Shown here in pieces: positions 25,467-33,564 of a DNA stretch of 41,754 bases. The position numbers and the translations under genes are program-made. Source of the DNA: Lentisphaerota bacterium (lineage in GTDB: Bacteria > Verrucomicrobiota > Lentisphaeria > Victivallales > Victivallaceae); NCBI GenBank assembly GCA_015061725.1, contig SUVX01000028.1, positions 1 through 41,754 on the forward strand. Reading direction: 5' to 3'. The notes below the pieces were generated by a model. It had not been told where the DNA came from, did no database searches, and saw only the letters and a list, made by a program, of their open reading frames with translations. Each line of letters starts with the position of its first letter. Position 1 is the stretch's first letter.

Positions 25467-25997
25467 TTAACCGACAGACTTACCTTCCTTCAACACAATG
25501 CGCTCGTCGACATAACGGATACCCTTGCCCTTGTAGGGTTCGGGACTACGGAAACGCCGGATCTCTGCTGCGGTCTGTCCGACCAGCTGCTTATCTGCAC
25601 CTTCAATGAGAATCTTGTTCTCATTGAGAGTGACTTTGACTCCTTCCGGAATCTGATAAACGATGGGATGAGAATATCCCAGAGAGAGATTAAGTTTGCT
25701 TCCCTGAAGCGCGGCTTTGTAACCGACGCCGACGATCTGCAATTCCTTCTTGAATCCGGCAGTCACACCGATGACCATGTTGTTGATCAGACTGCGGGCC
25801 AGACCGTGCATAGCACCGGCTTCTCTGGCTTCGCCAGCCTGCTTGACCAACACCTGATTGTCAGCAACTTCCACCGCAACATACGGGGGAAGATCCAGCG
25901 ACAGCTTGGCCTTGCCTTCGACTGTGACGGTATTGCCGGAAACCGCAACCTTGACCCCTGCGGGGATCGCAATCGCTTTTTTACCAATGCGTGACAT
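25467..25997 (-). CDS. rplF: 50S ribosomal protein L6
   Basis: 176 residues, two L6 domains: MSRIGKKAIAIPAGVKV at the start and the signature PEPYKGKGIRYVDE (about 151-164) near the end. It lies by the factor-binding site of the 50S subunit. Normal length and operon position. Confidence 0.97.
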   Translation of the reverse strand: MSRIGKKAIAIPAGVKVAVSGNTVTVEGKAKLSLDLPPYVAVEVADNQVLVKQAGEAREAGAMHGLARSLINNMVIGVTAGFKKELQIVGVGYKAALQGSKLNLSLGYSHPIVYQIPEGVKVTLNENKILIEGADKQLVGQTAAEIRRFRSPEPYKGKGIRYVDERIVLKEGKSVG

Positions 25998-26014
25998 ATT
26001 TGCGCTTTCCTTTA

Positions 26015-26410
26015 TTACCAGACGTAACAGATGATTTCACCACCCACGCGCTCCTGGGCTGCACGACGGCCGCTCATGACACCTTTGCTGGTGGTCAGAA
26101 CAACAATGCCCAGTCCATTACGCACACGGGGGATGTCGCTGCTTGAGCAATAACGACGGCAGGAGGGCTTGCTGACGCGCTCCAGACCACAGATTACTGC
26201 TTTTCCATCATAATATTTGAGATCAATGACCAGTTCACGCTTGACGCCTTCTCCGGTGATCTCATATCCACCGATATATCCTTCTTCCTTGAGAACTTCG
26301 GCAATCGCAGCTTTCTCGCGGGAGGTCGGCATTGCAACCTTCTTGAGACCTGCGGAACCGGCGTTCCGGATACGGGTGAGCATATCGGCAATCGGATCTT
26401 GCATACTCAT
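26015..26410 (-). CDS. rpsH: 30S ribosomal protein S8
   Basis: 131 residues. Begins MSMQDPIADMLTRIRNA; the C-terminal signature reads GLGIVVLTTSKGVMSGRRA. It binds helix 21 of 16S rRNA and in many bacteria represses the spc operon; the target hairpin was not located here. Confidence 0.97.
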   Translation of the reverse strand: MSMQDPIADMLTRIRNAGSAGLKKVAMPTSREKAAIAEVLKEEGYIGGYEITGEGVKRELVIDLKYYDGKAVICGLERVSKPSCRRYCSSSDIPRVRNGLGIVVLTTSKGVMSGRRAAQERVGGEIICYVW

Positions 26411-26428
26411 TTTACGCTCTCCTTTAAA

Positions 26429-26614
26429 TTACCAGCTGGCCTTGGTCACGCCCGGGATCTGTCCTTTGGAGGCCAGTTCACGGAAACAGATACGGCAGAG
26501 CTGAAACTTGCCGATGTAAGCACGCGGACGTCCGCAAGCTTTGCAACGGGTATAGTTCCGGACCGGGAACTTATTGGGGCGTGCAGCCTTAACAATCAAA
26601 CTGAGTTTTGCCAT
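26429..26614 (-). CDS. rpsZ: 30S ribosomal protein S14, zinc-binding short form (type Z)
   Basis: 61 residues, the short zinc form of S14. The metal site is formed by CKAC and CRIC, with [19 protein letters not shown] and ending GVTKASW. It contacts the 3' major domain of 16S rRNA in the 30S head. The long form rpsN has about 89-101 residues, so this copy is zinc-dependent. Confidence 0.96.
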   Translation of the reverse strand: MAKLSLIVKAARPNKFPVRNYTRCKACGRPRAYIGKFQLCRICFRELASKGQIPGVTKASW

Positions 26615-26629
26615 TTTTACACCCTTTCA

Positions 26630-27166
26630 TTATTCCTCGAACGGAACTTCCATCATTTTCAACAACTCAAATGCGGCAGCGTCAGTGGGGGCGCTGGTGA
26701 CAAATGCGATGTTGACACCCAGGGGATACTTCAACTTATCGGTATCGACTTCCGGAAAAACGGAAACATCGGGCATACCGATATTGTAGTTGCCAACGCC
26801 ATCAAAGCCTTTCTTCGGCAGACCGCGGAAGTCGCGGACACGCGGAAGGGCGTTGTGGACGAAACGATCCAGGAACTCATACATGCGGCTGCCGCGCAGA
26901 GTCACCATAACTCCGACGGGCATACCGACGCGGAGCTTAAAGTTGGAAACGTTCTTGCGGGCTTTGCAGATGACGGGCTCCTGACCGGTCATCTCAGCCA
27001 GATGTTTTTTGGCTTCGGTGATGGCATCACGTTCCATATCAGTTCCGACACCGGTGGAGATAACAATCTTCTGGAGTTTCGGAATCTGCATGACGTTTTT
27101 CAGCTCAAGCTTGCTCTGAAGAGCGGCTCTCACTTCTTCAACGTATTTTTTCTTCATATCCGGCAT
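26630..27166 (-). CDS. rplE: 50S ribosomal protein L5
   Basis: 178 residues. It binds 5S rRNA and the P-site tRNA side of the central protuberance. Motifs: MQIPKLQKIVISTGVG, RKNVSNFKLRVGMPVGVMVTL and FDGVGNYNIGM. It sits 3 bases downstream of rplX. Confidence 0.97.
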   Translation of the reverse strand: MPDMKKKYVEEVRAALQSKLELKNVMQIPKLQKIVISTGVGTDMERDAITEAKKHLAEMTGQEPVICKARKNVSNFKLRVGMPVGVMVTLRGSRMYEFLDRFVHNALPRVRDFRGLPKKGFDGVGNYNIGMPDVSVFPEVDTDKLKYPLGVNIAFVTSAPTDAAAFELLKMMEVPFEE

Positions 27167-27169
27167 TTT

Positions 27170-27475
27170 TTACTTCTCCTCAGCCTTTGCAGCACGGCGT
27201 GCGGCCTTGGCTTCCTGTTTCGCCTTGAGAGATTCCTCGGTCAGAGCGACGTTGGAAACGTGAACGGAAACAGAACGCTCGACCAGTCCGCCATTCGGAT
27301 TAGCCTTGCTCTTTTTGACGGTGCGTTTGCCCATGTTGCTGGGGGTTCCGGCAGCAAGCTCCAGAACAACGCGGTCCTTCTGAGGCAGAATTGCGGTGAC
27401 AGTCGCTTCGGCACCACGATAGTTGCCGGAATTGACTACGACCTTATCGCCTTTTTTGACGTGGTAGTTATTCAT
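27170..27475 (-). CDS. rplX: 50S ribosomal protein L24
   Basis: 101 residues. A KOW domain (HVKKGDKVVVNSGNYRG, 4-20) and a Lys/Ala-rich helical tail from about residue 84 (KAKQEAKAARRAAKAEEK) that is longer than in many L24 proteins. It is an early assembly initiator on 23S rRNA. It starts 2 bases after rplN ends. Confidence 0.96.
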   Translation of the reverse strand: MNNYHVKKGDKVVVNSGNYRGAEATVTAILPQKDRVVLELAAGTPSNMGKRTVKKSKANPNGGLVERSVSVHVSNVALTEESLKAKQEAKAARRAAKAEEK

Positions 27476-27477
27476 TA

Positions 27478-27843
27478 TTACAACACCTCCGGCGCGAGCG
27501 AAATGATCTTCATAAAGTTCTTGTCGCGCAGTTCGCGGGCAACAGGTCCGAAAATACGGGTACCGATCGGGTTGTTATCCTTATCGACCAGAACCGCAGC
27601 ATTTTCATCAAACCGCAGATAAGAACCATCGGAACGACGGATCTTAGCCACTGTCCGCACGATAACCGCACGAACCCGCTGTCCTTTTTTGACTGAACCG
27701 TCGGGAATAGCTTCCTCGACAGCACAGCTGACAATATCTCCGACCCGGGCAACAGTTCTGCCCTGGCCGAGCACCGTAATGGTGAGCAACTTCTTGGCGC
27801 CGGAGTTATCGGCGACCTCCAGAATACTCTGCATCTGTACCAT
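27478..27843 (-). CDS. rplN: 50S ribosomal protein L14
   Basis: 121 residues, one residue from the usual length. Starts [19 protein letters not shown]; the signature region is [11 protein letters not shown]. It lies at the 30S-50S interface. Confidence 0.97.
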   Translation of the reverse strand: MVQMQSILEVADNSGAKKLLTITVLGQGRTVARVGDIVSCAVEEAIPDGSVKKGQRVRAVIVRTVAKIRRSDGSYLRFDENAAVLVDKDNNPIGTRIFGPVARELRDKNFMKIISLAPEVL

Positions 27844-27863
27844 GATGAATTACCTCCGGAGGA

Positions 27864-28145
27864 TTACTCTTCACGCGCCGCACGGGCAACGATTTCAACC
27901 AGGCGCCAACGCTTGTTACGGCTCAGCGGACGGGTTTCAACGATGCGGACAGTGTCACCCTTGCGGGCTTCATTGTTCTCGTCGTGAACGGCGAATTTTT
28001 TACTGACTTTAACGACTTTGTGATAGAGCGGATGCGCAGTACGGCGCTCAACGTTCACCACAATCGTCTTATCCTGAACGTCGCTGACCACGACGCCGAC
28101 CCGCTCTTTGCGGATCCCGCGGGAAACAACAGCTGCGTCACTCAT
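27864..28145 (-). CDS. rpsQ: 30S ribosomal protein S17
   Basis: 93 residues. OB-fold primary 16S rRNA binder: [38 protein letters not shown] and [19 protein letters not shown]. The start at 28145 overlaps the rpmC stop by one base (TAATG), which indicates coupled translation; the frame extends further upstream but that part lies inside rpmC. Confidence 0.97.
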   Translation of the reverse strand: MSDAAVVSRGIRKERVGVVVSDVQDKTIVVNVERRTAHPLYHKVVKVSKKFAVHDENNEARKGDTVRIVETRPLSRNKRWRLVEIVARAAREE

Positions 28146-28348
28146 TATTTCACCTCTGCTTTCGCAGCCCGGGCCGCCTGTTCGGTAAGACAACGGGCGA
28201 TATCGCGACGGACCTGACGGACACGGGCGGTTTTCTCCAGCTGTCCGGTACGGGACTGGATCTTGAGATTCAACTTCTCCCGCTGCAGCTCAACCACTTT
28301 TGCGGCGAGTTCTGCATCGGAAAACTCACGTATTTCTTTGTTATTCAT
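28145..28348 (-). CDS. rpmC: 50S ribosomal protein L29
   Basis: 67 residues, two-helix L29: [20 protein letters not shown] and [21 protein letters not shown]. It lies near the exit tunnel, where nascent-chain factors dock. One-base overlap with rpsQ. Confidence 0.96.
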   Translation of the reverse strand: MNNKEIREFSDAELAAKVVELQREKLNLKIQSRTGQLEKTARVRQVRRDIARCLTEQAARAAKAEVK

Positions 28349-28360
28349 GGCCTATAAACC

Positions 28361-28774
28361 TCATGCTTCGCGCGCCAGGAATTTGCAGCGCACGCAAAGT
28401 TTGTTGGCGGCGCGGCTCATGGCCTCCTTGGCAACAGCTTCGCTGCAGCCGGAGATCTCGAACAGGACACGACCGGGAAGGACGGGAGCAACCCAACCTT
28501 CGACCGCACCTTTTCCCTTACCCATACGAACTTCCAAGGGCTTCTTGGTGAATGAACGGTACGGGAACATACGGATCCACACTTTACCGCGACGTTTCAA
28601 ATGACGGTTGATCGCCACACGGGCGGCCTCGATCTGATTATTGGTGATGTACCCACGGGTCAGGGTCTGCAACGCATAATCGCCGAAATCCAATTTATTA
28701 TTGGTAGTGGCGAGTCCGGCGTTACTTCCGCGCTGAACCTTTCTGTACTTTACCCTTTTTGGCATTAACGGCAT
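28361..28774 (-). CDS. rplP: 50S ribosomal protein L16
   Basis: 137 residues, the usual length. Begins [16 protein letters not shown], with later [20 protein letters not shown] and [14 protein letters not shown]. It helps place the A-site tRNA acceptor arm. GGAGG lies nine bases before the ATG at 28774. That start is inside the 3' end of rpsC: the two genes overlap by 53 bases, unusually long for this operon. Confidence 0.96.
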   Translation of the reverse strand: MPLMPKRVKYRKVQRGSNAGLATTNNKLDFGDYALQTLTRGYITNNQIEAARVAINRHLKRRGKVWIRMFPYRSFTKKPLEVRMGKGKGAVEGWVAPVLPGRVLFEISGCSEAVAKEAMSRAANKLCVRCKFLAREA

Positions 28775-29429
28775 AATTCTCTTCCTCCGCAGAGTCCTTG
28801 TGACACACCCAAACCTTGACGCCGATCTTTCCGGCAGTCGTGTTTGCTTCGGTGAAACCATAATCGATGTTCGCCTTCAGCGTGTGAAGCGGAACACGAC
28901 CTTCTTTGTACTGCTCTTCACGAGCCAGCTCGGCACCGCCGAGACGACCGGCGCAATTGATCTTGATGCCATCGGCACCGGCATCCATTGCACTCTGAAT
29001 AGCACGTTTCATTGCACGACGGAAACCGATACGGCGTTCCAGCTGCTGTGCAATGCTTTCTGCAACCAACTGAGCGTTGGTTTCAGAACGGCGAATTTCA
29101 GAAACTTCAACAAAAACTTCTTTGCCGGTTGCAAGAGCTGCAACTTCAGCACGGAGTTTTTCGAGTTCTGCACCTTTTTTGCCGATCAGCACACCCGGAC
29201 GGGCGGACGCAATGGTCACACGCACACGATTGGCAAAACGTTCAACCTGAATCCGGGCGATTGCAGCTGCAGCAAATTTCGTTTTGATGAAGTTGCGGAT
29301 CGCCAGATCCTCGTGAAGCCACTCTCCGAACTGAGTGCGGCCGCCGACTTTCTTGTCAGCGAACCAGCGGGATTCCCAGTTACGGGTCAGGGCGGTCCTC
29401 AATCCGATAGGATTAACTTTCTGTCCCAC
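28722..29429 (-). CDS. rpsC: 30S ribosomal protein S3
   Basis: 235 residues. Starts [12 protein letters not shown]; the KH domain has [20 protein letters not shown] (about 69-88); the C-terminal S3 domain has [17 protein letters not shown] [15 protein letters not shown]. It lies at the mRNA entry site. The last 18 codons ([18 protein letters not shown] region) run into rplP. Upstream gap to rplV is 17 bases. Confidence 0.97.
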   Translation of the reverse strand: MGQKVNPIGLRTALTRNWESRWFADKKVGGRTQFGEWLHEDLAIRNFIKTKFAAAAIARIQVERFANRVRVTIASARPGVLIGKKGAELEKLRAEVAALATGKEVFVEVSEIRRSETNAQLVAESIAQQLERRIGFRRAMKRAIQSAMDAGADGIKINCAGRLGGAELAREEQYKEGRVPLHTLKANIDYGFTEANTTAGKIGVKVWVCHKDSAEEENYAVNAKKGKVQKGSARK

Positions 29430-29446
29430 GATTCTTTCCTTTTTCT

Positions 29447-29782
29447 TTACTGCATGTCGCTCAGGATGACTTCCACGTGACTGGTCCGTTTCCGGATCCG
29501 TCCCGCCGAACCTCGCGCCTTAGGCCGGAAACGTCTGATGATCGGTCCCGGGCTTACCAGCGCCGCCTTGACGACCAGCGCTTTGCGATTTGCATCGCAG
29601 TTGTTTTCGGCGTTGGCGATCGCCGAGCGCAGGGTCTTGCCGATCAAAGCCGCTGCTTTACGCGGACTCAGGTCGACGATAGCCAGTGCCTCGGTGACGC
29701 TCTTTCCCTGGATCAAGCGCGAAATATGACGCGCCTTTTCCGGAGAGATACGCACATTCTTGGTCAAAGCTCTCACTTCCAT
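29447..29782 (-). CDS. rplV: 50S ribosomal protein L22
   Basis: 111 residues. Motifs: [18 protein letters not shown], the [18 protein letters not shown] hairpin that lines the exit tunnel, and the [19 protein letters not shown] end. It is the first gene of this ribosomal operon; in most bacteria rpsJ, rplC, rplD, rplW, rplB and rpsS precede it, but none is encoded upstream here. GGGGAA precedes the ATG. Confidence 0.97.
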   Translation of the reverse strand: MEVRALTKNVRISPEKARHISRLIQGKSVTEALAIVDLSPRKAAALIGKTLRSAIANAENNCDANRKALVVKAALVSPGPIIRRFRPKARGSAGRIRKRTSHVEVILSDMQ

Positions 29783-29809
29783 GATTGGTTCCCCATGTCA
29801 TTTGAGACT

Positions 29810-29837
29810 GCCGTCCACCCGGACGGCTGCCTTTTTT
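29810..29837 (+). terminator. Terminator-like hairpin in the rplV leader, oriented against the operon
   Basis: A 7-bp stem GCCGTCC/GGACGGC (29810-29816 with 29821-29827, loop ACCC) is followed on the plus strand by TGCC and six T. It faces away from rplV. On the minus strand the same hairpin would fold about 30 bases upstream of the rplV start and could be a leader regulatory structure instead. Confidence 0.4.
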
Positions 29838-30319
29838 GGTTCTGATATTCTGTCCCTGCCGTTTCGCTTCCCTGTCCTCTGCCTGCCGGAACTTTTCTTC
29901 TCAAGCATTTTCGCACACGCTCAATTTCAAAAAGCTTTCGCACCCGGCAACGGTTCTTCCCTCCGCTGCTTCAGACAACGCAACTTTGCGGACCCGAATA
30001 CCACCTTTTTTACTTTGTTTTAAACAAATTACACTCTTAACATCCGGTCTTTCCTCCGGAACCCGTTAAGAAGCAGTCACCGGAGCAATTTTTCAAGGAC
30101 TTTTCTCAAAGTCCCGCAGCGGGCTTTTTCGCACTGCCCTTCTGCTGTTTTCACTGCCCCGATCCCTGACTCTTACCGAACCCCGGACCGACCATTTCAC
30201 ACACCCTGCAGACACAAAAATACAATAATCCACAATGTGCGTTCATTTAACATAACACGCAAAAGCCGCTTTTTCCAGTCATTTTCTGAAAAAAATCGTG
30301 TTTTTTCGCCCTTTTTCAA

Positions 30320-30351
30320 ACGAAAAACGGCAATTATCGTTTTTTTGCCGT
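30320..30351 (-). terminator. Terminator after the small lipoprotein gene
   Basis: Minus-strand stem ACGGCAA/TTGCCGT (30345-30351 with 30327-30333), followed by TTTTTCG, 11 bases after the stop. It ends the parE-parC-lar-lipoprotein unit. Confidence 0.75.
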
Positions 30352-30361
30352 TATTTTTCAG

Positions 30362-30694
30362 TTAACGGACCAGGTGGGGATTTCCGGTAAAACGTTCAAG
30401 ACGGGCAGGCACAAAAACCTCTCTACGGCGTTCGCCGCGTCCGGTATACTGACTGCGCGGCAGCCGTTCTGCGGGCTTGTAATGCCGCCCCAGAGTCCGC
30501 CCGTTGTTTTCACCGGGCGCAAAAGCAAAGGGATCAACCGGACGCTTTTCAATGCGTTCTGTCACGCACGAAGTTAAAAACAACAGCAGAACCGGCAGCA
30601 TTATATATAATGAGGTTATGTTTATTTTGATAGATTTTGTACCACAATGCAAGAGAGGGACGTAGTTATTGATCTCTATCTCTACGTATTTCAT
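30362..30694 (-). CDS. Small putative lipoprotein, start uncertain
   Basis: 110 residues from 30694, whose ATG overlaps the stop of the Lar-like gene (ATGA). A lipoprotein signal (MLPVLLLFLTSC) begins only at residue 32; from that Met (30601) the protein is 79 residues with lipidated Cys12, which is the normal shape, though no ribosome binding site precedes it. The mature part is Arg/Pro-rich (KRPVDPFAFAPGE, RGERRREVFVPARLERF). The family was not recognised. Either the coupled long form has an odd internal membrane segment, or the short form is right and the overlap is chance. Confidence 0.5.
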   Translation of the reverse strand: MKYVEIEINNYVPLLHCGTKSIKINITSLYIMLPVLLLFLTSCVTERIEKRPVDPFAFAPGENNGRTLGRHYKPAERLPRSQYTGRGERRREVFVPARLERFTGNPHLVR

Positions 30695-31002
30695 CTACGG
30701 CCTTTCAAAAATATCTCAAGTGGTGTAACTTGTGCTTGTCTTGATTTGACAGGATCGGGTTCACGTTCTGGTTCCGGCATCATCATGTTGTTCCATGCCT
30801 CACGTGCTTCTTCCGGTGTGTTGAATTCCGGGGTACGTGTGGCGTAATCACATCTCGCTGAATGACATGAAACAAGGTAAAAAATCTTTGTAGGTTTTTC
30901 CCACCATCTATGGTCAATAACTCTTTCGCATGTTCCTACACAAATATCGGTATTCCCGCATTTCTTGCAAGGATAACAACCGTGAGCATTTTTCATTGTC
31001 AT
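30691..31002 (-). CDS. Lar-like zinc-ribbon protein (phage restriction-alleviation type)
   Basis: 103 residues. Cys pairs CKKC region (Cys12, Cys15) and LVSCHSARC (Cys46, Cys51), followed by TPEEAREAWNN, match the short Lar/restriction-alleviation-like family, whose members end the zinc ribbon with a Trp-Asn motif and are usually phage-borne. Lar in the Rac prophage modulates type I restriction; that function here is only a family-level guess. GGAGG lies six bases before the ATG at 31002. It sits 54 bases after parC with no phage genes nearby, so it is either a domesticated or a recently acquired gene. The surrounding DNA is richer in A+T than parC. Confidence 0.65.
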   Translation of the reverse strand: MTMKNAHGCYPCKKCGNTDICVGTCERVIDHRWWEKPTKIFYLVSCHSARCDYATRTPEFNTPEEAREAWNNMMMPEPEREPDPVKSRQAQVTPLEIFLKGRR

Positions 31003-31056
31003 TTGTAACCTCCGAAGTTAATTGTTATGGAATGGATAATGCGGTCTGCCATCATG

Positions 31057-33564
31057 TTAAAATCCGAATTCCGGCTGGATGATTCCGAAGTCATCGTCGT
31101 CGTAATCATGCTTGCGGTTTCTGCTGCGGCGGGGTTTATCTTCTTTTGCGGGCTTTTCAGTATCCTCGCCGAAGAACGTGCCATCGCCGGAGGTCCCCGG
31201 TGTATCATCTCCGCCATCGGATTCAGCAGTTTCCTCTGCTTCAGTTTCCTCTGCTTCAGTTTCCTCCGCCTCAACAGGTGTTTCTTCAACAACAGGTGTT
31301 TCTTCAACAACTGGTGTTTCTTCAACTGCGGGTGTCTCTTCCGCCGTTTTTTCTTCGACTGAGGGAGCAACTGCCGCGTCGGGAATCATGCCGGGTTCGA
31401 TCAGAACCGGCAGTTCCGGCAGAGGATTGCGTTTGATCCGCAGACGAACCGGGGCGATTTTATCCACTGTTTCCTCAACGGCTTCTTCCACTTCTGCCAC
31501 ATCAGTTGTTTCTTCTTCATCATCGGCAGTATCTTCCACCGGCGTCAGCGTTGCCAGTTCCTCTTCCGTCAGATAGCGGGAATGCGTGATCTTATTCACC
31601 GTCTTGGACGAAATCAGAAATCCGCGCGCTTTCGGAACACGCAAAGGCAGTTCCATCAGATTGATTTCACGCTCTGAAACATGTCCTCTGCCGTCGGTTT
31701 CAACAATGGTATAAACCGCATCCGCACGGGGAGTAAGCAATTCCAGCTGACAGCCTTCGGGACAGAGTTGGTACTCGCGGTCAAGAATAAAACCGCCGAT
31801 CACACTGCGTTTACCGTAGTACTTGCCGCTTTTCTTCTCGCGGTAGATGATGCCGTAGCAGAGTTCCGTATCGTAACGGCGGAAATCATAGAGTTTGCCG
31901 ACAAAATCTTTTTCAGGAATGGCTATGACTTTATATTTTCCCTGTTTCGTCACACACAGCAGACGGTCAAATTCGTTGCACAGCACCGTATCATCGCTTT
32001 TAACTTTGGTGCCGATATAGCCGTTCTTGCGGTCCCAGCCGACTTTTATATTGCTGAGTGCCGCCTGCTGACGGTCAATTTTATCAAAGTGTTCGATTTC
32101 CGTCCGGCGCGGATAATTCTTACCGTATTTTTCAAGAAGTTTCTGCAGATACTCGATCGCATAATCGTTGAGATGCGACAGATTCCGGCGGAGCTGTTTC
32201 ATCGTATCCAGAATCTTCCGCAGTTCCCGCTGGTTTTTCTCTATATCAAACCGGCTGATACGCCGCACCGGCAACGCCAGAAGTTTGTCTATATCCTCAT
32301 CCGTCACATCCCGTTTAAGCAGCGGACGGTAAGGTGCCAATCCGGCATGGACTTCGGCATATTCCTCCTCTTCACTGCGGCACTCTTCAATCCGTTTATA
32401 GATCCGGTGTTCAAAGAAAAGCTGCGCCAGCGTCTTGGCGTGGAAGAGTTCTGACTGACGGTTATACTCATTTTCAAGTTCAAGATTGAGATACTCCAGC
32501 AATTTTTCAGTATTGCGGATGATAACATCATGCACCGTCATCTGTGTCGGTTTACGGTCGCAGATAACCGTCATATTGACCGAAATAGATACCGCACAAT
32601 CGGTATACATATAAAGTGCCTGCAATGTCTTTTCAGGATCGGCGCCGCGCATAGGCACCACGCGGATTTCAACATTTTCAGCCGTGTAATCGTTGATGCT
32701 TGAAACGCGGATCTTGTTCTTTTCTGCCGCTTTTTCAATGGAGGCAACCAGACTCTCAGTCGTCGTCGTCGCCGGAATTTCCCTGATAACCAGTTCCCTG
32801 CCGTCGATTTCAATTTTGGCCCGCAGAACGATTTTTCCGTTTCCGTCGGCATATTCACGGGCATCCATAAGTCCGCCCTGCAGAAAGTCCGGATAAAGTT
32901 CAAAAGGCTCTCCGCGCAATGCGGCAATCTGCGCCTGCAGAAGTTCATTGAAGTTATGCGGCATGATCTTCGTCGCCATACCCACAGCAATACCGTCACT
33001 GCCGAGCATAAGCAAACTGGGAATTTTCACCGGAAGCACGACCGGCTCTTTGCTTCTGCCGTCATAGGAATCCACCAATTCGGTGATTTCATCAGAAAAC
33101 AGCACCTCGCGTCCCAGCGGAGAAAGACTGCACTCAATGTAACGCGGCGCAGCAGCGGGACTGCCGGTAAAAATGTTTCCGAAGTTTCCCTGCTTGGTGA
33201 TAAAATATTCTTTATTTGCCAGCACCACCATCGCATCGCCGATCGAAGCATCGCCGTGCGGATGATAATGCATTGTGTTACCGACGATATTCGCCGCCTT
33301 ATGTGTCCTGCCGTCATCCACTTCGTGCAGTACCCAGAGAATACGCCGCTGAACAGGTTTCAATCCGTCATCCACATCGGGAATCGCGCGGTCCTTGATG
33401 ACGTAAGCGGCGTAATCCAGAAAGTAACGGTCCATCATCGCCCGGAAATAGGCGTTGGCATCGGTGTTTTTACGGACAGCAGCCTTGCCGTCTGTTTCCG
33501 GAGCAGAAATTTCTCCGGAAATGATTTCTGTATTTTCCGGAGTCTTATCCAATTCATCACTCAT
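31057..33564 (-). CDS. parC: DNA topoisomerase IV/gyrase-type subunit A (ParC-like)
   Basis: 835 residues. The breakage-reunion domain (about 35-480) has VQRRILWVLHEVDDGRTHKAA, the HYHPHGDASIGDA motif and catalytic Tyr142 in AAAPRYIE, which forms the covalent DNA link. The C-terminal part (about 510-700) is a reduced beta-propeller with no clear GyrA box, so decatenation (ParC-like) is more likely than gyrase. It then carries an acidic, repeat-rich tail (about 700-835: EETP and EAEET repeats, ending in a basic patch RRSRNRKH and an acidic DYDDDDFG). It overlaps parE by 8 bases. Designation parC rather than gyrA is probable, not certain. Confidence 0.85.
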   Translation of the reverse strand: MSDELDKTPENTEIISGEISAPETDGKAAVRKNTDANAYFRAMMDRYFLDYAAYVIKDRAIPDVDDGLKPVQRRILWVLHEVDDGRTHKAANIVGNTMHYHPHGDASIGDAMVVLANKEYFITKQGNFGNIFTGSPAAAPRYIECSLSPLGREVLFSDEITELVDSYDGRSKEPVVLPVKIPSLLMLGSDGIAVGMATKIMPHNFNELLQAQIAALRGEPFELYPDFLQGGLMDAREYADGNGKIVLRAKIEIDGRELVIREIPATTTTESLVASIEKAAEKNKIRVSSINDYTAENVEIRVVPMRGADPEKTLQALYMYTDCAVSISVNMTVICDRKPTQMTVHDVIIRNTEKLLEYLNLELENEYNRQSELFHAKTLAQLFFEHRIYKRIEECRSEEEEYAEVHAGLAPYRPLLKRDVTDEDIDKLLALPVRRISRFDIEKNQRELRKILDTMKQLRRNLSHLNDYAIEYLQKLLEKYGKNYPRRTEIEHFDKIDRQQAALSNIKVGWDRKNGYIGTKVKSDDTVLCNEFDRLLCVTKQGKYKVIAIPEKDFVGKLYDFRRYDTELCYGIIYREKKSGKYYGKRSVIGGFILDREYQLCPEGCQLELLTPRADAVYTIVETDGRGHVSEREINLMELPLRVPKARGFLISSKTVNKITHSRYLTEEELATLTPVEDTADDEEETTDVAEVEEAVEETVDKIAPVRLRIKRNPLPELPVLIEPGMIPDAAVAPSVEEKTAEETPAVEETPVVEETPVVEETPVEAEETEAEETEAEETAESDGGDDTPGTSGDGTFFGEDTEKPAKEDKPRRSRNRKHDYDDDDFGIIQPEFGF
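31226..31345 (-). repeat. Tandem codon repeats in the parC 3' end
   Basis: A run of near-identical 15- and 18-base units encodes EAEET/EAEET and VVEETP/VVEETP repeats. The units stay in frame. Confidence 0.8.

Larger units (their letters stand above)
29783..30361. other. 579-base gap upstream of rplV
   Basis: No coding sequence is supported. rpsS was searched for in all minus frames by its conserved KKGPFVD and GEFAPTR motifs and not found. The plus strand is pyrimidine-rich. It holds a hairpin at 29810-29827 with a T run at its plus-strand side, and the terminator of the lipoprotein gene at 30320-30351. No convincing -35/-10 pair for the ribosomal operon was identified, so its promoter is unplaced. 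Confidence 0.6.

Noticed and set aside
26399..27622. 407-codon open frame on the plus strand
   Set aside because: Antisense to rpsH, rpsZ, rplE, rplX and rplN; no start signal or recognisable domain.
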